Shown here: piece after piece, positions 8,591-16,714 of the stretch
How the letters are laid out: each line of letters starts with the position of its first letter
Position numbering within the stretch: the first letter of the stretch is position 1
NCBI GenBank assembly: GCA_900547225.1
Contig: URFW01000003.1
Coordinates: forward strand, 1-64,000
From: an uncultured Mycoplasmatota bacterium
GTDB lineage: Bacteria; Bacillota_I; Bacilli_A; RF39; UBA660
Length of the DNA: 64,000 nt
Direction: 5' to 3'
Translations under genes and position numbers: made by a program
Notes under the pieces: generated by a model
What the model was told of the DNA's origin: nothing
The model's input: only the letters and a program-made list of their open reading frames with translations
Databases searched by the model: none

Positions 8591-8614
8591 AGGTACCGTT
8601 TTGGTACTTTTTTT
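8591..8614 (+). terminator. tRNA-His terminator
   Basis: GTACC (8593-8597) pairs with GGTAC (8603-8607), flanked by A/T pairs and a T run. Confidence 0.75.
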
Positions 8615-8704
8615 ATGCCACAAACCTTATAATATATTGCAATTTATTAATCAATTATCTGATATAATATTTATAGTTAAAGCTTATTGAAATGAGGTGT
8701 TATT

Positions 8705-9601
8705 GTGAATATTAAAAACATACAAAAAGTATTGTTAGAATGCTACTCAAAAGATTTATGCTATCCTAAGGTTCAGTGTGATTGGAATGAAAATAATAGA
8801 TGCTTTGGAATGTGCGCAATAACATCACTTATTATTAATGATTATTTTGGTGGTGATATTTGCAAAATTTATGTTGATGGAATTAGCCACTATTTTAATT
8901 TAATAGAAAATAATATTGTAGATTTAACCAAAGATCAGTTTAACCGTGAAATGGATTATAAAGATTATAAAATTATGGATAGAGAAAAAATATTAACTGA
9001 TGATACAAAAAATAGATATGTAACATTAAAGGCAAGGTTAATAAATAAGTTATTAAGACAAGTTGATAAAAAGGTATATTCTTGTAAGTCTTGCGATAAA
9101 TTAGTTGATAAGTTTCCTGATGATGTAACAGTATTTCTAGGCAAAGATAATGACATAGTTTTAGTTGGAGAGGCTCCTGCGAATAATGGATGGAGAAAAA
9201 GTCATAAATTGTGGATTGATCTAAATGGTAAGGTATTACCTAGCGGACTTGTTTTACAAAAATTATTTGATATTATTGATAGAAATATTTTTGAAACTAC
9301 CTTTTTAGAGTCAGTAAAGTGTTATCCACTTGAAAGAAAGAATTTGAAAACTTGTTCTAGTAATTGTAAGAATATAATGTTAGAACAATTGAAAATATTA
9401 AATCCTAAATTAATTATTACGTTAGGAGAATTTCCAACTAGAAATTTACTTGATTTTAAATTTAATAAGTTTGCGGATGTAGTTGGTAAGATATATGAAG
9501 TTAACGACTACAAATTATTACCTATATATCATCCAAGCCCAATATCTCCAAAAAGTTATACGGGTAACATTCCTATATTTGAAAAATTAAGAAATATGTA
9601 G
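8705..9601 (+). CDS. Fusion of a YunG-like domain and a family-4-like uracil-DNA glycosylase
   Basis: Residues 1-100 resemble the small YunG family: CYPKVQCDWNENNRCFGMC, then AITSLIINDYFGGDI, then ISHYFNLIENNIVDLTKDQF. Residues about 125-298 resemble the iron-sulfur UDG superfamily: a CKSC pair, VGEAPANNGW in place of the usual GEGPG motif I, VKCYP, a later Cys before KNIMLEQLKILNPKLIITLG, and the C-terminal IYHPSPIS motif. The four cysteines are placed as for a [4Fe-4S] cluster. UDG enzymes excise uracil from DNA, but motif I here (EAPANN) differs enough that substrate and activity are uncertain. GTG start after AATGAGGTG. Confidence 0.8.
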   Translation: MNIKNIQKVLLECYSKDLCYPKVQCDWNENNRCFGMCAITSLIINDYFGGDICKIYVDGISHYFNLIENNIVDLTKDQFNREMDYKDYKIMDREKILTDDTKNRYVTLKARLINKLLRQVDKKVYSCKSCDKLVDKFPDDVTVFLGKDNDIVLVGEAPANNGWRKSHKLWIDLNGKVLPSGLVLQKLFDIIDRNIFETTFLESVKCYPLERKNLKTCSSNCKNIMLEQLKILNPKLIITLGEFPTRNLLDFKFNKFADVVGKIYEVNDYKLLPIYHPSPISPKSYTGNIPIFEKLRNM

Positions 9602-9644
9602 TAATTTGTATGAATATTTGATATAATAGTTTTATATTTAAAGG

Positions 9645-9679
9645 GCTAGTACAGACTTTAGTTTGTATTAGCTTTTTTT
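9645..9679 (+). terminator. Terminator after the YunG-UDG gene, close upstream of the Cys-rich gene
   Basis: A 12-bp stem with two G-T pairs: GCTAGTACAGAC (9645-9656), loop TTTA, GTTTGTATTAGC (9661-9672), then seven T. A TATAAT-like box at about 9621-9626 lies upstream of it, so it could also act as a leader terminator for the next gene. Confidence 0.85.
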
Positions 9680-9702
9680 AGTAGTGTAAAGGAGTAATTG
9701 AA

Positions 9703-10500
9703 GTGAAAAAAGTAGTAATAGGAGTATTTATTTTTATCTGTATATTTTTTAGTATAGATAAAGTTCTAGCAGGAAGAGGTTGTTGTTCACACCATGGAGG
9801 TCAGGCTTATTGTAGTGGTGGAAGATGGGTTTGTAAGGATGGAACTTATAGTCCAACTTGTACGTGTAGTGGTGGTGCTGCATCAGGTGGAAGCTCATCT
9901 TATAGAAGAAGTGTTACAACAACTGCTAAAAAAGTTTATGGATGTACGAATAGTAGTGCCATTAACTATAATTCATATGCAGACGTATCAGATGGAAGCT
10001 GTAGATTTGAAAAAACTGAAACATCAACGGAAACGATTGAATATGAAACAATAACTAATGGTGATAAGACAAATGGAAGAAAAGAAGTTGTAGCTAGTGG
10101 TAAAACAGGAGAAAAGAAAATCATAAAAAAAATCATAACTGATGAGACCGGGCATGAAGTATCAAGCGAGGTAGTTAAAGAAGAAGTTACAAAAGAACCA
10201 GTAAATGAAGTTATAGAATATAAAGAGATAAAAACAACTACTACAAATAAAAGTATTTCTGATAAAAAAGATACTGATGAATCATCAAATAAAACAATAA
10301 TTTTTGAAATAATTTTAATTATAATTTCTGCTATTTATAGTAGTAAAAATAAGGATGCTAATACAATTATAAATAAAATAAAGAAAACTAAGTCTTGGCT
10401 TAAAGTAGTTTTATATTTCTTATACTTTATATTTGTTATACCTCCATTTATAGATATAGTGTTAATAATAATTAGCGAAATAAAAAAAGCAAAAAAGTAA
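9703..10500 (+). CDS. Secreted Cys-rich protein with two small Cys motifs and C-terminal membrane anchor
   Basis: A signal peptide at residues 1-23 (IGVFIFICIFFSIDKVLA) precedes a mature N-terminus GRGCCSHHGGQAYC, followed by GGRWVCKDGTYSPTCTC. This is like the short Cys/His-rich YHYH-type modules seen in secreted bacterial proteins. At about residue 88 comes a second motif, GCTNSSAINYNSYADVSDGSC, which fits the recurring GCTDxxAxNYxxxAxxDDGSC motif of surface proteins. A Thr/Glu/Lys-rich linker leads to two hydrophobic segments near the C-terminus (IIFEIILIIISAIY and VVLYFLYFIFVIPPF). GTG start after AAAGGAG. Role unknown; surface binding is plausible. Confidence 0.75.
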   Translation: MKKVVIGVFIFICIFFSIDKVLAGRGCCSHHGGQAYCSGGRWVCKDGTYSPTCTCSGGAASGGSSSYRRSVTTTAKKVYGCTNSSAINYNSYADVSDGSCRFEKTETSTETIEYETITNGDKTNGRKEVVASGKTGEKKIIKKIITDETGHEVSSEVVKEEVTKEPVNEVIEYKEIKTTTTNKSISDKKDTDESSNKTIIFEIILIIISAIYSSKNKDANTIINKIKKTKSWLKVVLYFLYFIFVIPPFIDIVLIIISEIKKAKK

Positions 10501-10524
10501 GGTTCACATTAAGTGAACTTTTTT
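10499..10524 (+). terminator. Terminator between the Cys-rich gene and ylmH
   Basis: GTTCAC (10502-10507) pairs with GTGAAC (10513-10518), extended by A/T pairs and a T run. TTCACA in the stem lies 17 nt before TATAAT (10526-10531) and may double as the -35 box of ylmH. Confidence 0.8.
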
Positions 10525-10547
10525 GTATAATAAAAAAGGTGAAATAA

Positions 10548-11240
10548 ATGAAATTGGATGTTTATAAAATAAATAATGCTGTGGAAAAAATCAAAACAGG
10601 TAAAAATACACAGTTTTTGGATGGAAGAGAACTTAAAATAGTAACAGGAAAGTTAAAAAAAAGTGAGTATAACGTATATTATCCTTATAAAGATAGTGAA
10701 AAAGTAATGTTATACACAGGAAAAGTTCCAAAAGTTAAGTTATTTAAAATTTATACTGTGGAAAATATTAGACATCAAGATATTTTAGGTAGCTTATTTG
10801 CACTTAACATAGATTCATCATACTTTGGTGATATAGTACTTTATAATGATTACTATTATGTTTTTGTTAGCGAAGATTTGGCATTATACATAAAAGATAA
10901 TTTAAAAATGATAGGTAATAAAAAAGTTTCATTAGAAGAAGTAAATTTAAGTGTGTTAGATAATTATGAAAGAAAGTATGAAGAAAAAGAAATGATAATA
11001 TCAAGTTTAAGAGTTGATAATGTTGTATCTGGCATAATTAATACATCAAGAAAAGTTGCGCTTGATAAGATAAAAAATAAAGAAGTAATAGTTAATTATG
11101 GCGTTATGAATAAAAACTCATACATACTAAAAGAAAGTGATATATTTAGTATAAGAAGATACGGAAAATATAAATTTGTTGGAATAGTTAAAAGTACTAA
11201 GAAAAACAACTTTATCGTTAGATATTTAAAGTATATTTAA
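10548..11240 (+). CDS. ylmH: YlmH-like RNA-binding protein with S4 domain
   Basis: YlmH proteins bind ribosomal 50S-tRNA complexes and help rescue stalled ribosomes in Firmicutes; the gene usually sits in the division cluster but not here. The central domain HQDILGSLFALNIDSSYFGDIVL is characteristic. The C-terminal S4 domain (residues about 150-225) begins SSLRVDNVVSGIINTSRKVALDKI and contains KEVIVNYGV, the usual fold for RNA binding. The length of 230 aa is slightly short for the family (about 255). Alone between terminators; AAAAGGTGAAATAA precedes the ATG. Confidence 0.85.
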   Translation: MKLDVYKINNAVEKIKTGKNTQFLDGRELKIVTGKLKKSEYNVYYPYKDSEKVMLYTGKVPKVKLFKIYTVENIRHQDILGSLFALNIDSSYFGDIVLYNDYYYVFVSEDLALYIKDNLKMIGNKKVSLEEVNLSVLDNYERKYEEKEMIISSLRVDNVVSGIINTSRKVALDKIKNKEVIVNYGVMNKNSYILKESDIFSIRRYGKYKFVGIVKSTKKNNFIVRYLKYI

Positions 11241-11245
11241 AAAAC

Positions 11246-11274
11246 TTACACAAAAATAAAAAATGTGTTATAAT
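11246..11274 (+). promoter_or_regulatory. Promoter of the MATE-kinase fusion gene
   Basis: TTACAC (11246-11251), 17 nt, TATAAT (11269-11274). Transcription should start at about 11280. Confidence 0.8.
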
Positions 11275-11280
11275 TAACTT

Positions 11281-11340
11281 CGCAAATGAGTTGCTAAAAA
11301 AAGCGTAAATCCGGTTTGTTTAGCAATTCTTTTTTATGTA
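11281..11340 (+). promoter_or_regulatory. 5' leader with intrinsic terminator (candidate riboswitch or attenuator)
   Basis: Starting at the predicted transcription start, the leader folds into an 11-bp stem, GAGTTGCTAAA (11288-11298) with TTTAGCAATTC (11319-11329), capped by a 20-nt loop and followed by TCTTTTTT. This is an intrinsic terminator lying before the AAAGGAGG of the MATE gene, so expression requires readthrough. A short CGC at the 5' end and GCG in the loop could form a pseudoknot. MATE genes of the MepA type are known to carry guanidine-IV (mepA motif) leaders; I cannot confirm that match by eye. Confidence 0.6.
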
Positions 11341-11355
11341 AAGGAGGAATTTATT

Positions 11356-13320
11356 TTGAAAAAAGAATTAAATTTAGGAAAGGACAAAATTGGTAGTCTT
11401 TTACTTGCGTTTTCAGTTCCTTGCATAATAAGTATGCTTATAAACTCTATTTATAACATAGTGGATCAAATCTTTATTGGTCAAGGAGTTGGATACTTAG
11501 GAAATGCTGCAACTAACGTAATATTTCCAATTGTAATTTTTTGTAACGCAGTGGCAGGTTTAATAGGAAATGGATGTGCTGCTAACTTGAGTTTAAGACT
11601 TGGAGAAAAAAAGGAAAAGGAAGCTAGTAAGTCAGTTGCATCAACAATTGTATTTACAATTATATTAGGCGTAGTAATAAGCTTAATTTTATACTTATTA
11701 CTAGATAAATTAGTTTTATTTTTTGGATGCACAGAAAAAGTACTTCCATATGCTATTTCTTACGGTAAAATAATACTTTTAGGTGCTCCTTTTATGATTA
11801 TATACTCAGTATTATCACAAATAATAAGAGCGGATGGTTCTCCTAAGTACTCAATGATATTACTAGTTTTAGGAGCAGTTATAAACTTAATATTAGATCC
11901 AATTTTAATAATGGGATTTAATATGGGTGTTAAAGGTGGGGCTATTGCAACAATAATAGGTCAGATAGCATCGGCTATTATGGCACTTATGTATATTAAA
12001 AGATTTAAACAAGTAAAAATAGATAAAAAAGATTTTAGGATAAATAAAAGTATATTTAAGGTAATGGGATATGGATTATCTAGTTTTATTACTCAAATGA
12101 CTATCTTAGTTTTATTTATATTCATGAATAACATAATGACAAAATATGGAGCATTATCTAAATTTGGTAGTGACATACCACTTTCAGCATACGGAATAGT
12201 ATCTAAATTAAATAGTTTATTTGTCTCTTCTGTTCTTGGCGTTTCAATAGGCGCACAACCAATTATTGGATATAACTATGGAGCAGGGAACTATAAAAGA
12301 GTTAAAGAAACCCTTAAAAAAGTGCTAATAATTAACTTTTTAATAGGAATTATATTTAATTTATCATTTCAACTATTTCCAAAGTTTTTAATAGGAATAT
12401 TTGGTAGCGCAAATAATAGTTTATATGTTACGTTTGCATGTGATACATTAAAAATATTTCTTATGGTATGCTTTTTAAATGCGTTTGAAATGACTACTAG
12501 TATAGTTATTCAGTCACTTGGAAATGTAAAAAAATCAACTGCAGTATCATTTATTAGACAAATTATGCTTTTTATTCCACTTGCCATTTTATTAACTAGT
12601 AAGATAGGTTTATATGGAGCATTATATGCTGGACCAATTGCAGATACTATATGCTTTATATGCGTTATATTTATATTTTTTAGTGAGTATAAAAAGCTTG
12701 GTAATATGAGCGAGGAATCAGAAAAAGATACAAATGAAAAAATTACATCTAAGGGTAAAAATAAAGTAATTATTACCATAAACAGAGAATATGGTTCTGG
12801 TGGTAGATTTGTAGGAAAAATAATAGCAGATAAATTAGGTATACCATTTTATGATAAAGAGTTGATAAATGAAATATCAAAGGAAAGTGGATTATCTAAA
12901 AAATACATAGAAGAAAATGAACAAAAGAAACATTCTCTAGGAAGCTCTATATATAATAATGAAGATGCTTTATTTATCGCGGAAGCTAAAGCAATTAAAA
13001 AACTAGCTTCAAAGTCTTCTTGCGTAATAGTTGGTAGATGTGCAAATTACATATTAAGCGGTAAGAAAAACGTTTATAAAGTATTTTTATACAGCTCTTT
13101 AGATAATGAAATAAAACGTGCAGTTAAATATTATGGTTTATCTAAAGATAAGGCAGAAAAACAAATTAAAAAGATTAATAAGCAAAGAGAAAAACATTAT
13201 AAGTATTATACTGAACATAACTGGAGGGATTTTTCTAACTATGATATTTGTTTAAACGTAGATGAAATAGGAGTAGAAAATACTGCAAACATAATAATTG
13301 ATATGATTAATAAAAGATAA
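11356..13320 (+). CDS. MATE-family efflux pump fused to a cytidylate-kinase-like domain
   Basis: Residues 1-450 form a 12-segment MATE transporter of the MepA/NorM group (LAFSVPCIISMLINSIYNIVD, then IFIGQGVGYLGNAA), which exports drugs using an Na+ or H+ gradient. Residues about 470-654 are a cytosolic Cytidylate_kin_2-like P-loop domain: VIITINREYGSGGRFVGK in place of the usual GPxGSGK, then PFYDKELINE, IVGRCANYIL, and a lid region with KAEKQIKKINKQREKHYKYY. Such kinase-like domains are common next to or fused with regulators in Firmicutes, but their substrate is unknown. TTG start, 8 nt after AAAGGAGG. Expression probably depends on the leader terminator. Confidence 0.9.
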   Translation: MKKELNLGKDKIGSLLLAFSVPCIISMLINSIYNIVDQIFIGQGVGYLGNAATNVIFPIVIFCNAVAGLIGNGCAANLSLRLGEKKEKEASKSVASTIVFTIILGVVISLILYLLLDKLVLFFGCTEKVLPYAISYGKIILLGAPFMIIYSVLSQIIRADGSPKYSMILLVLGAVINLILDPILIMGFNMGVKGGAIATIIGQIASAIMALMYIKRFKQVKIDKKDFRINKSIFKVMGYGLSSFITQMTILVLFIFMNNIMTKYGALSKFGSDIPLSAYGIVSKLNSLFVSSVLGVSIGAQPIIGYNYGAGNYKRVKETLKKVLIINFLIGIIFNLSFQLFPKFLIGIFGSANNSLYVTFACDTLKIFLMVCFLNAFEMTTSIVIQSLGNVKKSTAVSFIRQIMLFIPLAILLTSKIGLYGALYAGPIADTICFICVIFIFFSEYKKLGNMSEESEKDTNEKITSKGKNKVIITINREYGSGGRFVGKIIADKLGIPFYDKELINEISKESGLSKKYIEENEQKKHSLGSSIYNNEDALFIAEAKAIKKLASKSSCVIVGRCANYILSGKKNVYKVFLYSSLDNEIKRAVKYYGLSKDKAEKQIKKINKQREKHYKYYTEHNWRDFSNYDICLNVDEIGVENTANIIIDMINKR

Positions 13321-13335
13321 TGAGATTTTATATAT

Positions 13336-13366
13336 AAGAAGTCTTTTGAGTAATGTCTTCTTTTTT
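13336..13366 (+). terminator. Terminator of the MATE fusion gene
   Basis: AAGAAG (13336-13341) pairs with CTTCTT (13357-13362), with a 15-nt loop and T run. A second hairpin follows at 13385. Confidence 0.55.
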
Positions 13367-13384
13367 AACTATTTTGCATAATTT

Positions 13385-13406
13385 AAAAGTCTAATTTGAC
13401 TTTTTT
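13385..13406 (+). terminator. Second terminator hairpin
   Basis: AAAAGTC (13385-13391), loop TAATTT, GACTTTT (13398-13404), T run. Its right half contains the -35 box of the following promoter. Confidence 0.7.
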
Positions 13407-13424
13407 ATTTGTTTTTGCTATTAT
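13396..13424 (+). promoter_or_regulatory. Promoter overlapping the terminator hairpin
   Basis: TTGACT (13396-13401), 17 nt, TATTAT (13419-13424), before the hypothetical methyltransferase-like gene. Confidence 0.7.
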
Positions 13425-13452
13425 ATTCAGCATTAAAAAAGGGGTGTTTTTA

Positions 13453-14115
13453 ATGGAATTTTCAAGAAATATGGATAAGGAAGATATAGAATATGTTAAG
13501 TTTATAATGGAATATGGTGATGGCTATAGTCCACTTCTTTTACAGAATTTATGTATGAGTTTTTCTGATTCTAAGCATAAGAAAGATGACTATGTAGCTT
13601 GTGTAAGATCGTTTTTAAATCTTGATTTAGAAGAAGGAGATAGATATAAAGCATATTTTAAATTTTTAAAGGAGAACTTTGATCTTACTGGTAATATTTT
13701 AGAGATAGGAGCAGGTACGTTTCCTACTTTAGCTCACTATATAGATAAAGAACAGCAAGTAAAAGAAAGTGGAAGTATAGAAATATATGATCCACTACTT
13801 GTCACGATGAATTTAGGAAATATAATTGCTAACAAATCATTATTTGAAGATGATAAAAAGGCAAAAGATAAAGATTTATTAATAGGAATGACACCTAGGG
13901 GTGCTACTGAGGTAATAGTTAGAACTGCTAATAAATATAAAATACCATTTAGTATTTTAATGTGTCCTAATATTAAAAAAAGTAGTAAGTATGATGAAGA
14001 ATTGGATGCTCTTTTAGAATTGATTAATAGTACTAAAAATGATTCTTATAACGTAGGTGTTTCATATTTAGATAAAAACTGTTATTATCCTTATCCTATA
14101 GTATATAAAAAATAA
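13453..14115 (+). CDS. Hypothetical protein with a methyltransferase-like Gly motif
   Basis: A 220-residue soluble protein. The segment LTGNILEIGAGTFPTLAHYI looks like motif I of a Rossmann S-adenosylmethionine methyltransferase (ExGxGxxP), and SIEIYDPLL may be the strand that follows. The remaining methyltransferase motifs are not obvious, so catalytic function is uncertain. The ATG at 13453 follows AAAAAGGGGTG; the longer in-frame start at 13396 falls in the promoter and would add an unlikely hydrophobic leader. It converges on murI across a shared terminator. Confidence 0.65.
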   Translation: MEFSRNMDKEDIEYVKFIMEYGDGYSPLLLQNLCMSFSDSKHKKDDYVACVRSFLNLDLEEGDRYKAYFKFLKENFDLTGNILEIGAGTFPTLAHYIDKEQQVKESGSIEIYDPLLVTMNLGNIIANKSLFEDDKKAKDKDLLIGMTPRGATEVIVRTANKYKIPFSILMCPNIKKSSKYDEELDALLELINSTKNDSYNVGVSYLDKNCYYPYPIVYKK

Positions 14116-14123
14116 TAAATTAA

Positions 14124-14157
14124 AAAAGGAAATAAATTTGCTTATTTATTTCCTTTT
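14124..14157. terminator. Bidirectional terminator
   Basis: A perfect 14-bp stem, AAAAGGAAATAAAT (14124-14137) with ATTTATTTCCTTTT (14144-14157), between the convergent gene at 13453 and murI. Confidence 0.92.
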
Positions 14158-14873
14158 ACTATGTCTAAAATTATTTTACTTACATCATCTTTTGTTGATA
14201 TGATATTTATTTTTCCACCTTTTTTATTTAACTTATCTTTTATAAGGTCATATACTCTGTTTTTAATACCACGACTTCCATCAACAAATGTAACATTACC
14301 TAAAACCTTTGTAATAGCATTTTTTGCAAGTGGGAAATGAGTACATCCTAAAACCACAACTTCATATCCTTTGTAGTCTTTTAATAAATCATTTAAATAG
14401 CTATAAGTATCCTTATTATTTTCTATTAATGAAGCAAGTAGAGGAGCTTCAACTAAAACACAGTTTTTTGTTTTATAATTTTTAAATAACTCTTTAAATC
14501 TTTTACTTTCTCCAGTACCTTTAGTAGTTAATATAATTGCTTTTTTATCTTTGTAATGATCATGAACTACTTTAACAGCAGGTTCTGTTCCAACAAAAGT
14601 TATGTCCTTATATTTCTTTCTAATATCATTTAATACAACTTCGGTTGTAGTATTACAAGCACAAACTATTAGTTTAGGATTATACTTAATTAAATTATCC
14701 ACAGCACAACATACTATATCAAATAATTCTTTTTTAGTTTTATTACCGTAAGGATTATTTTTGCTATCTGCATAATATACGTAATTTTCGTTTGGTAACT
14801 TTTTAATTACTTCTTTTAATATTGTAGAGCCACCAATTCCCGAGTCAAAAAAACATATTGGTCTATCATCCAT
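14142..14873 (-). CDS. murI: Glutamate racemase MurI
   Basis: Interconverts L- and D-glutamate, giving the D-Glu needed for peptidoglycan. The two catalytic cysteines are visible in VCACNTTTEV (about residue 73) and VLGCTHFPLAK (about residue 177). Family motifs FFDSGIGGSTIL at the N-terminus and YYADSKNNPYG are intact. Length of 243 aa is slightly shorter than the usual 260-270. The ribosome binding site GAAGGTG lies upstream of the ATG. This shows the organism makes a cell wall, unlike true mollicutes. Confidence 0.96.
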   Translation of the reverse strand: MDDRPICFFDSGIGGSTILKEVIKKLPNENYVYYADSKNNPYGNKTKKELFDIVCCAVDNLIKYNPKLIVCACNTTTEVVLNDIRKKYKDITFVGTEPAVKVVHDHYKDKKAIILTTKGTGESKRFKELFKNYKTKNCVLVEAPLLASLIENNKDTYSYLNDLLKDYKGYEVVVLGCTHFPLAKNAITKVLGNVTFVDGSRGIKNRVYDLIKDKLNKKGGKINIISTKDDVSKIILDIVKGNK

Positions 14874-14969
14874 ATTTACACCTTCATTTATTTGTTAAAT
14901 TCAAAATATTAATTTATGCTATAATTATAGATGAAAATGAACAATATATCAATGTTTTAGGAGGATTAT

Positions 14970-15590
14970 ATGAAAGTATTATTAGTAAATGGAAGTCCAC
15001 ATGAATTTGGTTCTACAAATAGAGCATTAGAAGAAGTTAAAAGTTCTCTTAGTAAAAATGGCATAGAAACTGAAGTTTTTTGGATAGGAAATGATGCTAT
15101 AAGAGGATGCTTGGGATGCGGTTCTTGCATTAAAAGTAAAAGATGTTTTATAAATGATAAGGTAAATGAGTTTTTAGAAAAAGCTAAGTGCGCAGACGGA
15201 TTTGTTTTTGCAAGTCCCGTTCATTATGCTGGACCTACTGGTTTTATAAAGTCATTTATGGATAGGTGTTTTTATGCTAAAACAGATATCTTTAAGTATA
15301 AGCCAGCTGCAGCGGTTGTATCAGCAAGACGCGGTGGGTGTGCTAGTTCTTTTGATGATTTAAATAAATACTTTCTAATGTCTAACATGATAGTTGTTGG
15401 AAGTAATTATTGGAATCAAGTACATGGTAATAATAAAGAAGAGAGTGAAAAAGATTTAGAGGGACTTCAGACAATGCGCATTTTAGGAAACAATATGTCT
15501 TGGGTGTTAAAGTTAATAGAAAACGGTAAGAAAAACAACATAGATATGCCTCTTTTGGAAGAAAAAATTAAAACTAACTTTATAAGATAA
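14970..15590 (+). CDS. NAD(P)H-dependent flavodoxin-fold oxidoreductase
   Basis: The N-terminal FMN-phosphate loop VNGSPHEFGSTNRALEEV and a CLGCGSCIK motif are typical of iron-sulfur flavoproteins and the NADPH-dependent FMN reductase group. The second FMN contact DGFVFASPVHYAGPTGFIKSFMDR is well preserved. In the related flavoproteins the Cys cluster C-x2-C-x2-C-x4-C binds [4Fe-4S]; here CLGCGSC plus a Cys after KSKR fits. Substrate unknown; probably reduces quinones or nitro compounds. Its own promoter region and AGGAGG are upstream. Confidence 0.85.
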   Translation: MKVLLVNGSPHEFGSTNRALEEVKSSLSKNGIETEVFWIGNDAIRGCLGCGSCIKSKRCFINDKVNEFLEKAKCADGFVFASPVHYAGPTGFIKSFMDRCFYAKTDIFKYKPAAAVVSARRGGCASSFDDLNKYFLMSNMIVVGSNYWNQVHGNNKEESEKDLEGLQTMRILGNNMSWVLKLIENGKKNNIDMPLLEEKIKTNFIR

Positions 15591-15621
15591 AAGAATTCTA
15601 ACTATTTTAGAATTCTTTTTT
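15591..15621. terminator. Bidirectional terminator
   Basis: AAGAATTCTAA (15591-15601) pairs with TTAGAATTCTT (15607-15617) and a T run follows; convergent with the glycosyltransferase gene whose stop lies in the right arm. Confidence 0.88.
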
Positions 15622-16698
15622 GCTTCTTAAAATAAGCTTCTTATTGTTTAGTAATCTTTTGTTATTAGGTTCCATCTTTATTGCTATATCAACCCATTTT
15701 AAGGATTCATCTATTTCTCCTAAGTAAAACGTACTTATAGAAAGTAAGTCATATATTGTGTAATCAAAACTAAAGGGTTCATTTATGTATGTTTTTTCAT
15801 GAGTCTTAATATCTAGTGCCAAAAGGCAATATTTTTTAACAGCACTAAAGTTATTAAGCTCATACTCTAAAAATGCCATTTCAACATATGCATCTCTTAA
15901 ATAAGGAGCTTCATTAATTGCCTTATTAAGCCACATTTTAGCTTCTTCATATCTTTTTAAATATTTGTAGCATCTTGCTATAAAACGCATAGAAGCTGCT
16001 CTTTCATCTTTCCATGTTGCAGACTTTAGTGAAAGATGATAAATAAGTGTATCTATTGCTTCATTTAATTTTCCATAATACATATATTCTCTTCCTAAAT
16101 AATGAACGTTTCTATCATTATAAGGATCTTCTTTTACAGATAATTCTAATAAAGGAAGATAACTACTTCTTGATTTAGAACTATCTGGATAATGATCAAC
16201 TATTATGTCATTTGTAGTAGCCCAAACTTCATTGCTTCCAGTATATTTTAAAACTTCATGAACCGGATTTATCCATTTAAAATTTTTTCTCGCATGTATT
16301 TTCTCATAGTAAAAACTTACCTTAGGGTTCTTATTTTCATCATGACTCCAGTTATAAATATATCTTACGTGATTTACTTTTTCATTTTCTAATATTTCTT
16401 CTAGTTTTTCTCTCCAATTAGGACTTATTACTTCATCAATATCTATACATACACATATATCAGCATCGAGTGGTACTAACTTTAAAGATTCATTTCTTGC
16501 AACATCAAACCTCCAAGGTTTTATTTCTTTAGTAGTTACTTTAGCTCCTAATTCTTTTAATATTTTAACAGTATTATCAGTTGAACCAGTATCTAAAACG
16601 TATATGCCGTCAGCACTCTTAACTGACTCATACCATCTTTTAGCAAATTTTTCTTCATTTTTACTTATGGCATAAACATATATTTTTTTCTTTTTCAT
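15607..16698 (-). CDS. Family-2 glycosyltransferase with TPR repeats
   Basis: The first 200 residues form a GT-A domain: YAISKNEEKFAKRWYESV, GIYVLDTGSTDNTVKIL, and the metal-binding ICVCIDIDEVI (DxD). The C-terminal part has about three tetratricopeptide-like repeats (YLGREYMYYGKLNEAIDTLI, RFIARCYKYLKRYEEAKMW, LLSISTFYLGEIDESLKWV). This architecture matches SunS-like and SgtA-like enzymes that glycosylate proteins. It lies 17 nt downstream of a collagen-like gene on the same strand and is probably co-transcribed, so that protein is the likely acceptor. In Clostridioides difficile sgtA is similarly paired with bclA3. Confidence 0.88.
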   Translation of the reverse strand: MKKKKIYVYAISKNEEKFAKRWYESVKSADGIYVLDTGSTDNTVKILKELGAKVTTKEIKPWRFDVARNESLKLVPLDADICVCIDIDEVISPNWREKLEEILENEKVNHVRYIYNWSHDENKNPKVSFYYEKIHARKNFKWINPVHEVLKYTGSNEVWATTNDIIVDHYPDSSKSRSSYLPLLELSVKEDPYNDRNVHYLGREYMYYGKLNEAIDTLIYHLSLKSATWKDERAASMRFIARCYKYLKRYEEAKMWLNKAINEAPYLRDAYVEMAFLEYELNNFSAVKKYCLLALDIKTHEKTYINEPFSFDYTIYDLLSISTFYLGEIDESLKWVDIAIKMEPNNKRLLNNKKLILRSKKEF

Positions 16699-16714
16699 AA
16701 AAATATCCTTTCTT

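Noticed and set aside
8590..8700. Integration site at the tRNA-His 3' end
   Set aside because: No integrase follows, and no duplicate of the tRNA 3' end was seen.
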